Shown here one piece after another: positions 1-8,568 of a stretch of DNA of 64,000 bases. The stretch covers positions 124,001-188,000 of the forward strand of contig OZ241385.1 of the NCBI GenBank assembly GCA_965200825.1. The letters run 5' to 3'. Position numbers and translations under genes: made by a program. This DNA is from Bin80 sp026709335. Its GTDB lineage: Bacteria; Bacteroidota; Rhodothermia; Rhodothermales; Bin80. The notes beneath the pieces are model-generated. The model did no database searches, had not been told where the DNA came from, and worked only from the letters and a program-made list of their open reading frames with translations. Position 1 is the first letter of the stretch, and every line of letters starts with the position of its first letter.

Positions 1-1712
1 CCGGTACCGTATCAAAGCGTGATATGCAAGATCAGGTTCTGGACTCAATGGATCTGGAGCGTGAGCGTGGGATAACGATCAAGAGCCATGCGATCCAAAT
101 GACGTATCAGGCCAAAGATGGTGCCACCTATACCCTGAACTTGATTGATACGCCAGGACATGTAGATTTTACCTATGAAGTATCCCGTGCTCTGAAAGCG
201 TGTGAAGGTGCAATTCTCGTCGTAGATGCAGCACAGGGGATTGAAGCTCAAACAATCAGTAATTTATATTTGGCGCTCGATAATGACTTGGAAATTATCC
301 CTGTACTGAACAAAGTCGACTTGCCGGGAGCTCGACCGGATGTGATTGCTATGTCCATCGAGAGTTTGATTGGGGAACCGGCTGAAGATGTATTATCTAT
401 CAGTGCAAAAACAGGTGAAGGAGTTCCAGAACTTCTGGAAGCCATCATTCAGCGGGTTCCAGGCCCCGAAGAACAAACGGATAGCCCCCTACAGGCACTG
501 ATCTTCGATTCAGTTTTTAATCAGTATCGCGGTGCTGTTGCCTATGTACGTATTTTTCAGGGCACGCTTCGCAAACGGGATCCAATCAGGTTCATGGCAG
601 CCAACAGGGAATATCTTGCTGAAGAAATTGGCGTTCTCAGGCTAGGAATGTTACCAACGGATGAACTAAAGGCCGGAGATGTCGGATACGTGATTGGATC
701 CATTAAAGATGTCAGAGATACGCGCGTGGGGGATACAATCACCAATTCGCGCCTCCCCGCAGATGCCCCAATTGCGGGATTCCAGGAAGTCAAACCAATG
801 GTGTTTTCCGGTGTGTACCCTACAAGTACAGAGGATTTTGAAGATCTTCGTGCTTCTTTGGAACGCTTGCAGCTCAATGATTCGGCAATCGAGTACGAAC
901 CTGAAACTTCGGTTGCGCTTGGATTTGGATTTCGGGTTGGTTTTCTAGGACTTCTTCATATGGAAATCGTTCAGGAACGGTTGGACAGAGAGTTTAACCT
1001 AGATATTATTACGACATTACCGAACGTTAAGTACGAAATCACCAATACTGACGGAGCAGTCGAAATCATAGAAAATCCGAACAAGGTTCCATCGGCTGGC
1101 AGATTAGATCACATTAAAGAACCGTTTGTAAAAGCGGAGATCATTTCTCCAGCGGAATATATCGGTAACATCATGAATCTGTGTACCGAGCGAAGAGGAG
1201 AATTTGTCAATCAGACCTATCTGGGGACTGAACGAGCTATGCTGGAATATCAGTTACCACTGGCAGAAATCGTATTTGATTTTTATGATAAGCTTAAAAG
1301 CGTCTCCCGTGGGTATGCGTCATTTGATTATGAGTTTTCCGGATATCATCGCAGTGATCTGGTTAAGCTTGATGTTCTGATCAATAAGGATCCGGTGGAT
1401 GCGCTCAGTGCAATCGTTCATCGGAGCAAAGCCTACGAAATGGGCAGGAAACTCACAGTCAAACTTAAGGATCTAATTCCGCGTCAAATGTTTGAGGTTG
1501 CGATTCAGGCCGCGATTGGAAGTCGTGTCATTGCACGGACGACGGTTAAAGCGGTCCGTAAAGATGTAACCGCCAAGTGCTATGGAGGAGACATTACAAG
1601 GAAGCGAAAGCTATTGGAAAAGCAGAAAGAGGGAAAGAAGCGTATGAAGCATGTTGGGAATGTTGAAGTACCACAGGAGGCATTTCTTGCTGTGCTTTCT
1701 ATGGGAGATTAG
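1..1712 (+). CDS. lepA: Elongation factor 4 (LepA), 5' end cut by window edge
   Basis: This is a translational GTPase that binds the ribosome and promotes back-translocation or assembly. The reading frame is already open at base 3 (GTVSKRDMQDQVLDSMDLER), so roughly the first 30-40 residues with the P-loop lie outside the window. Visible motifs are the switch I region ERERGITIK, the G3 motif DTPGHVDF and the G4 motif NKVD. The LepA-specific C-terminal domain ends in the basic tail KRKLLEKQKEGKKRMK. The visible 569 residues fit the usual length of about 600. A hypothetical secreted protein and lepB follow closely on the same strand, so lepA-lepB probably form an operon, as in many bacteria. Confidence 0.97.
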   Translation, partial: GTVSKRDMQDQVLDSMDLERERGITIKSHAIQMTYQAKDGATYTLNLIDTPGHVDFTYEVSRALKACEGAILVVDAAQGIEAQTISNLYLALDNDLEIIPVLNKVDLPGARPDVIAMSIESLIGEPAEDVLSISAKTGEGVPELLEAIIQRVPGPEEQTDSPLQALIFDSVFNQYRGAVAYVRIFQGTLRKRDPIRFMAANREYLAEEIGVLRLGMLPTDELKAGDVGYVIGSIKDVRDTRVGDTITNSRLPADAPIAGFQEVKPMVFSGVYPTSTEDFEDLRASLERLQLNDSAIEYEPETSVALGFGFRVGFLGLLHMEIVQERLDREFNLDIITTLPNVKYEITNTDGAVEIIENPNKVPSAGRLDHIKEPFVKAEIISPAEYIGNIMNLCTERRGEFVNQTYLGTERAMLEYQLPLAEIVFDFYDKLKSVSRGYASFDYEFSGYHRSDLVKLDVLINKDPVDALSAIVHRSKAYEMGRKLTVKLKDLIPRQMFEVAIQAAIGSRVIARTTVKAVRKDVTAKCYGGDITRKRKLLEKQKEGKKRMKHVGNVEVPQEAFLAVLSMGD

Positions 1713-1730
1713 CAATGGAGGATTCATAGA

Positions 1731-2561
1731 ATGCGGGAGAGATATTTTTTGATACTCATCATTTTTATCTGCACATCGCAGGCCTATGCTCAGAGCAGGC
1801 GAATCACTTGGGATCAATTGGGTTTGGTGTATGCAGATGCCAGGTTTCAGTTGTTGTATCGGGAGTATGTTGATCTCAACGGAGAGCATGTCCAGCCTCT
1901 TGGATTTTCCAAATTCATGGTTGCTAGTGATTCTCTTCTGGACTGGATTGTGGTAACGATGGGACTTCGCGAAAATGGATCAAGCCTCGGGCCGTTTCAG
2001 GGGGAAGTTCATACGTGGAGACTTGTCTCCATGGAAAAGCGTGCGGACTGGCTGGCACAATATGACAGTGTTCAGTGGTCCTACTTGGGTAATAATTTTT
2101 TTACACCATTGGATACGGTAGCTACTCCAGAAATACGAGCACATCTACAGGCATATTTTGGTTCTCCCACCCAAACAGCCACGGAAACCAAGCAGGGCGA
2201 GCCCACTCCCGCAGACGAGAATGGTCAATTTGAATATTGGCTGGCAGTCAATGACTCAATTCCCATGATGGTTATGGATGTTGGTGGACCGTTTGACCGG
2301 GGAATAATTGTAGCAACAGATCATCAATTCCGATCACTCCTTTATCGTATGCGGCAATCGCTATTAGCCACAGTGATGCGTCGAACAGACGCTGTTCCTT
2401 ATGTGGATTACTATTATAGCCCAATTGAAGAGAGGTGGTATCTTACGGGATATGATGGAGAAGAATATTTTACACATCGAATTAAACAACCGGATTTGAA
2501 GCTTGGACGACCAGTTCAAGAGATCCCCCAAGAGCAAAGTAGCAACAAAGCTGATGTCTGA
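1731..2561 (+). CDS. Hypothetical secreted/periplasmic protein
   Basis: I do not recognise a family. The 276-residue product starts with a clear signal peptide (MRERYFLILIIFICTSQAYA, then QS). The rest looks soluble and is rich in Trp, Tyr and acidic residues. GGAGG lies about 9 nt before the ATG and supports this start. The gene lies 18 nt after lepA, and its last 8 nt overlap the preferred start of lepB, so all three are probably co-transcribed and the lepA/lepB context is suggestive but not informative about function. No catalytic motif is visible. Confidence 0.7.
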   Translation: MRERYFLILIIFICTSQAYAQSRRITWDQLGLVYADARFQLLYREYVDLNGEHVQPLGFSKFMVASDSLLDWIVVTMGLRENGSSLGPFQGEVHTWRLVSMEKRADWLAQYDSVQWSYLGNNFFTPLDTVATPEIRAHLQAYFGSPTQTATETKQGEPTPADENGQFEYWLAVNDSIPMMVMDVGGPFDRGIIVATDHQFRSLLYRMRQSLLATVMRRTDAVPYVDYYYSPIEERWYLTGYDGEEYFTHRIKQPDLKLGRPVQEIPQEQSSNKADV

Positions 2562-3702
2562 ATCAACTGATCGAAGAGAACGGCGAAAACGACGTGCAGA
2601 ACGTGCCACAAAACGTGCCGAGCGAAGTGATTCGCCAGTAAAAAAGAAAAAGAAAGGCCCAATTCGTGAATGGCTGGATGCCATCACATTTGCCATCATA
2701 TTTATGGTCATCCTAAGAACGGTTTTCTTTGACCTGTTCCGGATTCCAACCCCATCCATGGAAAAAAGCTTGTTGGTGGGAGACTATATCGTGGTTTCAA
2801 AACTTCATTATGGAATGAGATCTCCAATGACATTGGGAATTCCTTTTACCCAGATCTACATGCGAGGGCTTTCGCTCCCCTGGACTCGGCTTCCCGGCTT
2901 TACAAGCCCCAAGCGTTTTGACATGGTCGTCTTTAACTGGCCAGCTGATGAGGGCAAACCCATCGATAGAAAAACATATTATATCAAGCGGATTATCGGT
3001 ATGCCGGGGGATACGCTTTCAATCGTTGATAAAATCGTCCACGTAAACAGTGACACCTTGTTCTTCAAGGACACCAAGTCTCCGATGAAAGATACTATGC
3101 AGCATTTGTGGTTCGTCTATAAAGAGGATCCGCGTGTCCGTCTCCCCAGTACTCGATTAGAAGAGCTAGGAGTACCAGAATCTTATCCGACGATGAATCC
3201 TGCGATTGAACGAATTCAGGCCACAGATGAGGCAGCGGCCGCAATCGCCGAATGGGAATATGTAACCGCCGTTCGACCAGTGATTCGAGGGGCTAGTATC
3301 AATCGGGGTTTTTCCCTTTATCCCGTCAACTCAACCAATTCGACGGACAATTTCTCGCCATTGGTTATTCCCGGCAAGGGGAACACCATTAACCTGACGT
3401 CAGACAATTGGTCGACCTATGAAGGGGTGATCACAGATTATGAAGGGCAGACGGCATCGCTGGATGGCGAAAACATTCTCATTAATGGTCAAATCCGGGA
3501 CACCTACACATTCAGTCAGGATTATTATTTCGTCATGGGAGATAATCGGGATAATTCCGAGGACAGTCGCTTCTGGGGATTCGTTCCCATGGACCATGTT
3601 GTTGGCCGTGCGGTTGCTGTCTATTTTTCATGGAATAGCAGGGGCAGACCATTCCTGTTAGGACAGATTCGTGGCAATCGAATGTTTCGAGCAATCGAAT
3701 AG
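2554..3702 (+). CDS. lepB: Signal peptidase I
   Basis: This membrane-bound serine/lysine-dyad peptidase removes signal peptides at the periplasmic face. From the ATG at 2554 the product has 382 residues. A very basic N-terminal tail (RRERRKRRAERATKRAE) is followed by one membrane segment near residues 48-63. The nucleophile Ser68 is in RIPTPSMEKS, the general-base Lys145 is in YYIKRIIGMPGD, and the conserved GDNRDNSEDSRFWGFVP box is near the C-terminus. About 150 residues separate the Lys box from the GDNRDNS box, far more than in E. coli-type enzymes; such insertions are common in Bacteroidota-like groups. A TTG at 2503 would add 17 residues but lies inside the upstream gene, so I prefer 2554, which overlaps that gene by 8 nt. 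Confidence 0.95.
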   Translation: MSESTDRRERRKRRAERATKRAERSDSPVKKKKKGPIREWLDAITFAIIFMVILRTVFFDLFRIPTPSMEKSLLVGDYIVVSKLHYGMRSPMTLGIPFTQIYMRGLSLPWTRLPGFTSPKRFDMVVFNWPADEGKPIDRKTYYIKRIIGMPGDTLSIVDKIVHVNSDTLFFKDTKSPMKDTMQHLWFVYKEDPRVRLPSTRLEELGVPESYPTMNPAIERIQATDEAAAAIAEWEYVTAVRPVIRGASINRGFSLYPVNSTNSTDNFSPLVIPGKGNTINLTSDNWSTYEGVITDYEGQTASLDGENILINGQIRDTYTFSQDYYFVMGDNRDNSEDSRFWGFVPMDHVVGRAVAVYFSWNSRGRPFLLGQIRGNRMFRAIE

Positions 3703-3718
3703 ATCCGAAGATCGCGAA

Positions 3719-4663
3719 TCAAGACTCACGAAGTTTGTCGAATCTGACCTGCTGTGATGTTCCGGGAGGGATGTCATACGGGTGGGCGGGTAGCATAACA
3801 TGTTTCAAAACCGGATAACGGCGTCCAAGTTCAAACGGTTGTGGCTTCCCGTCAGGTTCAGTTCCGATGACTAGCACTGTGGTTCCCTGTTCAAGAATTT
3901 TAGCTCCTACCGATGCAATTCCATCAGATTTACTGGTCGTCTGCCAAGTATCTCCCCAGTCATAAATCCATTTGGCATCCGCGTCAACCAAGCGAACGCA
4001 CCCGTGACTCATAGGTCCGCCGGTTGGCATTTCATACTGATGAACATGCATGCCTTTGGCCACATGAAAATTCATCACCCAGTACATTTCCCAAGGCTCA
4101 TCTTCGGGGCTTTCCGAGGACACACGATATTCTTCACGCCAGTTAAAATTGAAGCGACCATTGGGAGTGGGGGTGGCTTCGGGGTCACCAGTGTTAATGA
4201 TCCCCCAGCGCATCAACTTTCCGTATTCATAAGCAGCAAAGGCCTGTATAGTCTTGTCCATGATGAAGAGCTTATCAAACTCTCTCCCCCCAGGGTAATA
4301 GCGAGGGAATGGTGAGTAAGCTCTGAAATCCAGATCAAACTGTGTCGGGAATATGATCGTATCGCCAACAGTATAGGTTTGCATCATGCGTCGATTGACC
4401 ATTTCGACAAGGATTGAACGTTCGCTGCCAAGTTTGGTACTTCCATCCCCAATGCTTCGATAGAAAGCGTTTCGAGCGAGAGCACTATTTCCTCGTTCAT
4501 TTTCCATGATATGGTACCTGTAAAATACTTCGGGAACATGGTCAATGCTCTCAAAACGCATGTCAAGCATATCTGCAACTGCGTCTTGGTTGATGTATCC
4601 TCCGGATTGAGCAACGACTGCCGGAGCCAGAATGAAAGTCGAGGCAAGAAATAGTAAGCGCAT
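3719..4663 (-). CDS. L,D-transpeptidase (YkuD family), secreted
   Basis: The enzyme cross-links peptidoglycan or attaches proteins to it through a catalytic cysteine. The 314-residue product has a signal peptide (MRLLFLASTFILAPAVVAQS). The YkuD signature is PMSHGCVRLVDADAKWIYDWG, with the likely nucleophile Cys222. Upstream are the conserved segments TPNGRFNFNWREEYR and MYWVMNFH. The gene converges on lepB with only 16 nt between stops. The potassium-channel gene lies 24 nt upstream on the same strand and may share its transcript. Confidence 0.9.
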   Translation of the reverse strand: MRLLFLASTFILAPAVVAQSGGYINQDAVADMLDMRFESIDHVPEVFYRYHIMENERGNSALARNAFYRSIGDGSTKLGSERSILVEMVNRRMMQTYTVGDTIIFPTQFDLDFRAYSPFPRYYPGGREFDKLFIMDKTIQAFAAYEYGKLMRWGIINTGDPEATPTPNGRFNFNWREEYRVSSESPEDEPWEMYWVMNFHVAKGMHVHQYEMPTGGPMSHGCVRLVDADAKWIYDWGDTWQTTSKSDGIASVGAKILEQGTTVLVIGTEPDGKPQPFELGRRYPVLKHVMLPAHPYDIPPGTSQQVRFDKLRES

Positions 4664-4687
4664 AGCAGCTGTAAAGGGTTAGGATAA

Positions 4688-5746
4688 TCAACTCTTTTTA
4701 CGTGAAACCTTGCCTTGTGGTTTACATCCTTCCTGTGCCAGTTTCTCAATCATTTCGATGCTTCCAAGCACAATCAGAGTATCTCCGACTTCAACAAGGT
4801 CATCAGGCTTCGGATAGAAATGCATTTTCTGATCAAAATGTTTGATAATTGCCACGACCATTGTTTCCCATGAGTTTCGAAAATCTACTTGGCTGAGCGT
4901 CTTCCCAGCAACTGCGGCACCTTCTTCAATAACGATTTCTTCCATTCCCAATCCAAGATCTTCCGCCTGGAGTACCTGGGACATAAATTGATCTACTTGA
5001 GGGCGTAAAATGACCTGAGCTATCCGTTCGGCTCCAACCTGGACAGGCAAGATTACTTGTGAAGCTCCGGCCTGAAGGATCCGCCGTCGACTGATTGCAT
5101 CGGATGCGCGTGCAAGAATGAACAGGTCAGGATTTTTTTCGCGTGCCACCAGTGTGATATATACGCTTTGAGCATCATCTGGAAGTAGAATGATGAGCCC
5201 CTCTGCTTTGGTGATTCCTGCTTCCAGCAATGTAGCATCGTGTACTGCATCGCCGGTAACAGCATGAATCCCGGTTGCATTCAATTGTGCTGTAATATTT
5301 TCATCCTTGTCTAGGACTACGAGAGGTTTATGGGCTTGAAATAGAATACGTGTGACCTCTTTACCGACACGCCCGTACCCACAGATGATGTAGTGATTTT
5401 TCATTCGTTTAATCTGATGCATTCGGCGTCGATTCCGAATTAGAGTTCCCGCAACGAGCAGCCTTGCCCATCTATATGTAACAACACCGACTGATCCGAT
5501 TCCGATAATGCCAATAACCATAGTGAAAATTCGTCCTGCATCTGAAAGCTCATCTACCTCACTAAATCCTATGGTAGTGAGCGTGATGAAAGACATATAG
5601 AGTCCATCAATCAGAGTCCAATCCTCCAGATATCGGTATCCGAAAGTCCCAACGACGAATAAGAAAAAAAGAAAAGAGATACTATAGGCCACTTCAAGTC
5701 GTTGTGGCGTTCGTTCACGCAATTGCCAGCGACGGAAGGGAGCCAT
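4688..5746 (-). CDS. Two-TM potassium channel with TrkA-N/TrkA-C (RCK) domain
   Basis: This is an inner-membrane K+ channel gated by a cytoplasmic nucleotide-binding domain. Near the N-terminus, two membrane helices (about residues 20-38 and 75-95) bracket a pore loop with the filter TTIGFSE. A Rossmann-type TrkA-N domain follows with GYGRVGKE and VLDKDE, then a TrkA-C domain in the last 90 residues (VIEEGAAVAGKTLSQVDFR ... LIVLGS). The length of 352 residues is normal for this architecture. The filter reads TTIGFSE rather than TVGYG; the TIGF form is common in this prokaryotic family. Confidence 0.93.
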   Translation of the reverse strand: MAPFRRWQLRERTPQRLEVAYSISFLFFLFVVGTFGYRYLEDWTLIDGLYMSFITLTTIGFSEVDELSDAGRIFTMVIGIIGIGSVGVVTYRWARLLVAGTLIRNRRRMHQIKRMKNHYIICGYGRVGKEVTRILFQAHKPLVVLDKDENITAQLNATGIHAVTGDAVHDATLLEAGITKAEGLIILLPDDAQSVYITLVAREKNPDLFILARASDAISRRRILQAGASQVILPVQVGAERIAQVILRPQVDQFMSQVLQAEDLGLGMEEIVIEEGAAVAGKTLSQVDFRNSWETMVVAIIKHFDQKMHFYPKPDDLVEVGDTLIVLGSIEMIEKLAQEGCKPQGKVSRKKS

Positions 5747-5760
5747 AGATGGGTGGTGGC

Positions 5761-6276
5761 TTAATCAATGATTGCGGGAAGCTGGAAAACCCGGGCATAT
5801 ACGGAATTTACGAGTGGGAGCTCAAAGTTTCCCATACGCAACTCGTTCAAGGTGTAAATTCCGGGGTTAAAGACAGGAGTTTCGGGTGAAATCAAGCCCT
5901 GATTGACTAAGTTGCGGAATTGGCTTCGGGGAGCGAAGTCAACTGTTCCATCTGCCATCCTATAGTAGATCAGCATAGAAGAAAGTACGCTACAGTTCCT
6001 GTTCACTGCGATCTCATCTATTGCTCGCATCAGTGCGTCAATGCCACACCCACTGATTGTGCCGCCGGGGATTATCCCCGCAATCAATAAAAATCGATTA
6101 GACTTGAGCGCTATTTCACTTTGAATGGATCTTCCATGTGAAGTCCACTGCTCGAGAAATAATTGTGTTTCAGACAGGAGATCCCAAAGATCCTCGCGAG
6201 CCCCATCAAGGGCTACAATCCAGAGACGCGCTTCATCCGGAAGATCTGGAAAGATCGTTTCATGAGGCTCGTTCAT
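5761..6276 (-). CDS. Conserved hypothetical protein, coupled to xseB
   Basis: The 171-residue cytoplasmic protein has no signal peptide or membrane segment. It resembles a short family found in Bacteroidota-like genomes (pattern: W ... FL..W.SHG ... SGCGID ... TPVFN). Some members of that family are mislabelled ABC-transporter ATPases in databases. No Walker motif is present, so that name is not supported. Its ATG overlaps the xseB stop as TGATG, which indicates translational coupling. The function is unknown. Confidence 0.7.
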   Translation of the reverse strand: MNEPHETIFPDLPDEARLWIVALDGAREDLWDLLSETQLFLEQWTSHGRSIQSEIALKSNRFLLIAGIIPGGTISGCGIDALMRAIDEIAVNRNCSVLSSMLIYYRMADGTVDFAPRSQFRNLVNQGLISPETPVFNPGIYTLNELRMGNFELPLVNSVYARVFQLPAIID

Positions 6277-6536
6277 CAGTCAATCGGGAAATGGTCGGTA
6301 GAAAGGGAATGGGTCTCATCTGAATCAGACTCAAGAACATTTCTGAGTTTAATCACGTGTTGCTCGGCAGCATCAAGCCGTTTGAGGCACTCCTTAGCCA
6401 GTTCGACACCCTCTTCATACTGTTTCAAGGTAGACTCCAAGGGTTCAGATCCATCGGACAGTGTTTTAGCAATGGACTCAAGACGTCGCAGAAGCGTATC
6501 AAGGGAGATATCAGCATCTGAAAACTGGTTGTTCAT
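6276..6536 (-). CDS. xseB: Exodeoxyribonuclease VII small subunit
   Basis: The 86-residue small subunit of exonuclease VII assembles around the large subunit (XseA, at 8569-9774) to degrade single-stranded DNA. The sequence is the typical helical XseB fold: LDTLLRRLESIAKTL, then the hallmark PLESTLKQYEEGVELAKECLKRLDAAEQ (residues about 33-60). The length is normal. The TGA is fused to the ATG of the downstream hypothetical gene. The large-subunit gene is about 2 kb away on the same strand, separated by an oppositely oriented SDR gene and by a YjbQ-like gene. Confidence 0.93.
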   Translation of the reverse strand: MNNQFSDADISLDTLLRRLESIAKTLSDGSEPLESTLKQYEEGVELAKECLKRLDAAEQHVIKLRNVLESDSDETHSLSTDHFPID

Positions 6537-6608
6537 GATGATCTATGATTAAAGAGGAGGGTACAAGGTTGTTCACAGAGTTCATTATACACTCAAATAC
6601 ACATTAGG

Positions 6609-7388
6609 ATGGATCTAGGACTTAAAGGGAAAGTAGCGATGGTTACTGGCGCAAGCCGTGGCTTGGGGAAGGCAATTGCAATGCAACTTGCAGCGGAGGG
6701 ATGCAAACTCGCTATTTGTGCAAGAGGGGAAGAGACCCTACTCTCTACACGGCAGGAAATTGTTGGCCTACATGATGTGCCCGTACTGGCTAAATCAGCT
6801 GATTTAACCGTCCCGGGGGAGGCTGAAGATTTTATTAAAGCCGTAGATCTGGAGTACGGGGGAATTCAGCTTCTGGTCAACAATGCCGGGGGAAACCGCC
6901 GCGGTAAATTTGCGGATCTGTCTGATGAGGACTGGGAAGATATCTTGAATTTGAATTTGAAAATGCACTTGCGTGCTAGTCGAGCAGCTATTCCGCATAT
7001 GCGCGCAAGCGGGGGAGGGGCGATCCTATTTATTGGTTCCATTTTTGGCCGAGAGGCCGGAGGCGCAGGACTGTCAATTTATAATACGACGAAGTCAGCC
7101 TTGATGAGTGCTGCAAAAATTATGGCACTTGAATTGGCGCCGGAGGGGATTCGAGTCAATACTTTGGCTCCCGGATCGATTCAATTCCCTGGGGGATCTT
7201 GGGATAAACGTGTCAAAAATGATCCCGAAGGCATGAAAGTTTTCATTGCAGAAAACCTTCCATTGGGACGATTCGGGAGTGCCGAGGAGATTGGAAATAT
7301 TGCTGCATTCCTGCTGTCTGATCGCGCCAGCCTACTGACTGGCGTGTGCCTGAATGCTGATGGTGGTCAGTCACGATCTTTGATCTGA
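6609..7388 (+). CDS. Short-chain dehydrogenase/reductase (FabG-like)
   Basis: This is an NAD(P)-dependent oxidoreductase of the classical SDR family, 259 residues long. It shows the cofactor motif TGASRGLGKAIA (residues about 14-25), NNAGG near residue 91, a catalytic Ser in FIGSIFG, the catalytic pair YNTTKSA, and a C-terminal LLSDRASLLTGVCLNADGGQS. The substrate is not predictable; 3-oxoacyl-ACP reductase or a sugar/polyol dehydrogenase are both possible. It is transcribed divergently from xseB and converges on the next gene with 2 nt between stops. Confidence 0.9.
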   Translation: MDLGLKGKVAMVTGASRGLGKAIAMQLAAEGCKLAICARGEETLLSTRQEIVGLHDVPVLAKSADLTVPGEAEDFIKAVDLEYGGIQLLVNNAGGNRRGKFADLSDEDWEDILNLNLKMHLRASRAAIPHMRASGGGAILFIGSIFGREAGGAGLSIYNTTKSALMSAAKIMALELAPEGIRVNTLAPGSIQFPGGSWDKRVKNDPEGMKVFIAENLPLGRFGSAEEIGNIAAFLLSDRASLLTGVCLNADGGQSRSLI

Positions 7389-7390
7389 TG

Positions 7391-8509
7391 TTAAATCAGT
7401 CGCAGTAAGCGTGCACGCAACCTACGTACATCGGAGTCGGGTCTTCTCCATTGAATCAGAATTGGGCTCTGATAGGTGCCGATCTTAACGGATCCTGATG
7501 TTTCCCCATCCTCTGTGTTGATCAGGAAGCGGGCTTTACTCCCCAGATTCATCCATCGGGCTTCAATGGGGTTTGCAATTCGGTCAATGACGTATTCCAG
7601 CAGAGGCAGCCGCATGTGTAGCCGCTCTGCAATATACTCTACTGCTGACACACTGCGACCTGCCCACTTAAGACCGTCTCGAATTGCGAGGTGCAGTTCA
7701 TACATCAGGATCTTTTTGGCCTTACGGGGAATCATCAATGGTTTACGGGCAAACTCAGACACATTGTTTTTGATATATTTCAACGGATTCAGCAGAACAT
7801 CCGTAATATCCCGTTCAACCAGCAGCGTTTCAAACTCGTTGACGGTAATTCCCGCATGATTTTCGTCAGGCTCCAATTCAAATGTGATCAATCCCTGGCG
7901 GATCTTGTGTTCAGCGGCAAGTGCCTGAAAATCGCTAATATTCTTACTTAGATCCACTGCACAGCGTTCTTGCTCAGGCATATCTACAGACAGGGACTGT
8001 TCGTAGATACACTCGGTATCATTGTACCCGATGGCAAGTACTTTTCTGGATCGAAATGTGCCTCGGGATTCTCCATCAAGATCAATAAAATAGATGGGAT
8101 TCTTTGGGGCAAATGTATACTGAACGCTGTTGCATAACCCGAGACAGATGAAAGCCAGATGCGAATCTGCATTCAAGGGTTCAACCTTTCGTTGTTCTTC
8201 ACTCAATTCATCGCGCAGCTCCATTTGATCATGCCAATAGGGAGCTCCCTCGGGGAACAGACGATGAGCTGATCGAACCAGATGACCAATTCCCTCCGCG
8301 CTATTACCCAGTTTGGTTGCAAAGGGTTGTTCCAGAAACCCCGCTGTTGTATGCATTGATGCAATAGCTACCTTGTCAAAGGAGGTAAACGATCCGTTAT
8401 CGGCTTTCGCCAGCATCTCAGAGATATTTTGCATATCAAGACGAGAGCGGGCAGAAAGGTTAAGAGTTGTGACTGTCGGGGAATGATTTGAGTTGGAGGA
8501 ATCAGACAT
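7391..8509 (-). CDS. YjbQ/UPF0047-like domain protein with a novel C-terminal half
   Basis: Residues about 20-170 match the pattern of the YjbQ (UPF0047, secondary thiamine-phosphate synthase-like) family: IASMHTTAGFLEQ, then LFPEGAPYWHDQ, NADSHLAFICLG, and a closing YFIDLDGESRGTFRSRKV. The His-containing HTTA and NADSHL motifs that form the family's active pocket are kept. The remaining 200 or so residues, rich in basic residues, are not part of that family and I do not recognise them. Two starts are possible: 8539 (MSGYYPISLIM) or the ATG at 8509 (MSDSSNSNH), which I prefer because it removes an unlikely N-terminus. The domain assignment rests on motif reading only. Confidence 0.65.
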   Translation of the reverse strand: MSDSSNSNHSPTVTTLNLSARSRLDMQNISEMLAKADNGSFTSFDKVAIASMHTTAGFLEQPFATKLGNSAEGIGHLVRSAHRLFPEGAPYWHDQMELRDELSEEQRKVEPLNADSHLAFICLGLCNSVQYTFAPKNPIYFIDLDGESRGTFRSRKVLAIGYNDTECIYEQSLSVDMPEQERCAVDLSKNISDFQALAAEHKIRQGLITFELEPDENHAGITVNEFETLLVERDITDVLLNPLKYIKNNVSEFARKPLMIPRKAKKILMYELHLAIRDGLKWAGRSVSAVEYIAERLHMRLPLLEYVIDRIANPIEARWMNLGSKARFLINTEDGETSGSVKIGTYQSPILIQWRRPDSDVRRLRARLLRLI

Positions 8510-8568
8510 AATTAATGAGATAGGGTAGTATCCAGACAATAAATTAATTTCAGGTAATCATTATTATT

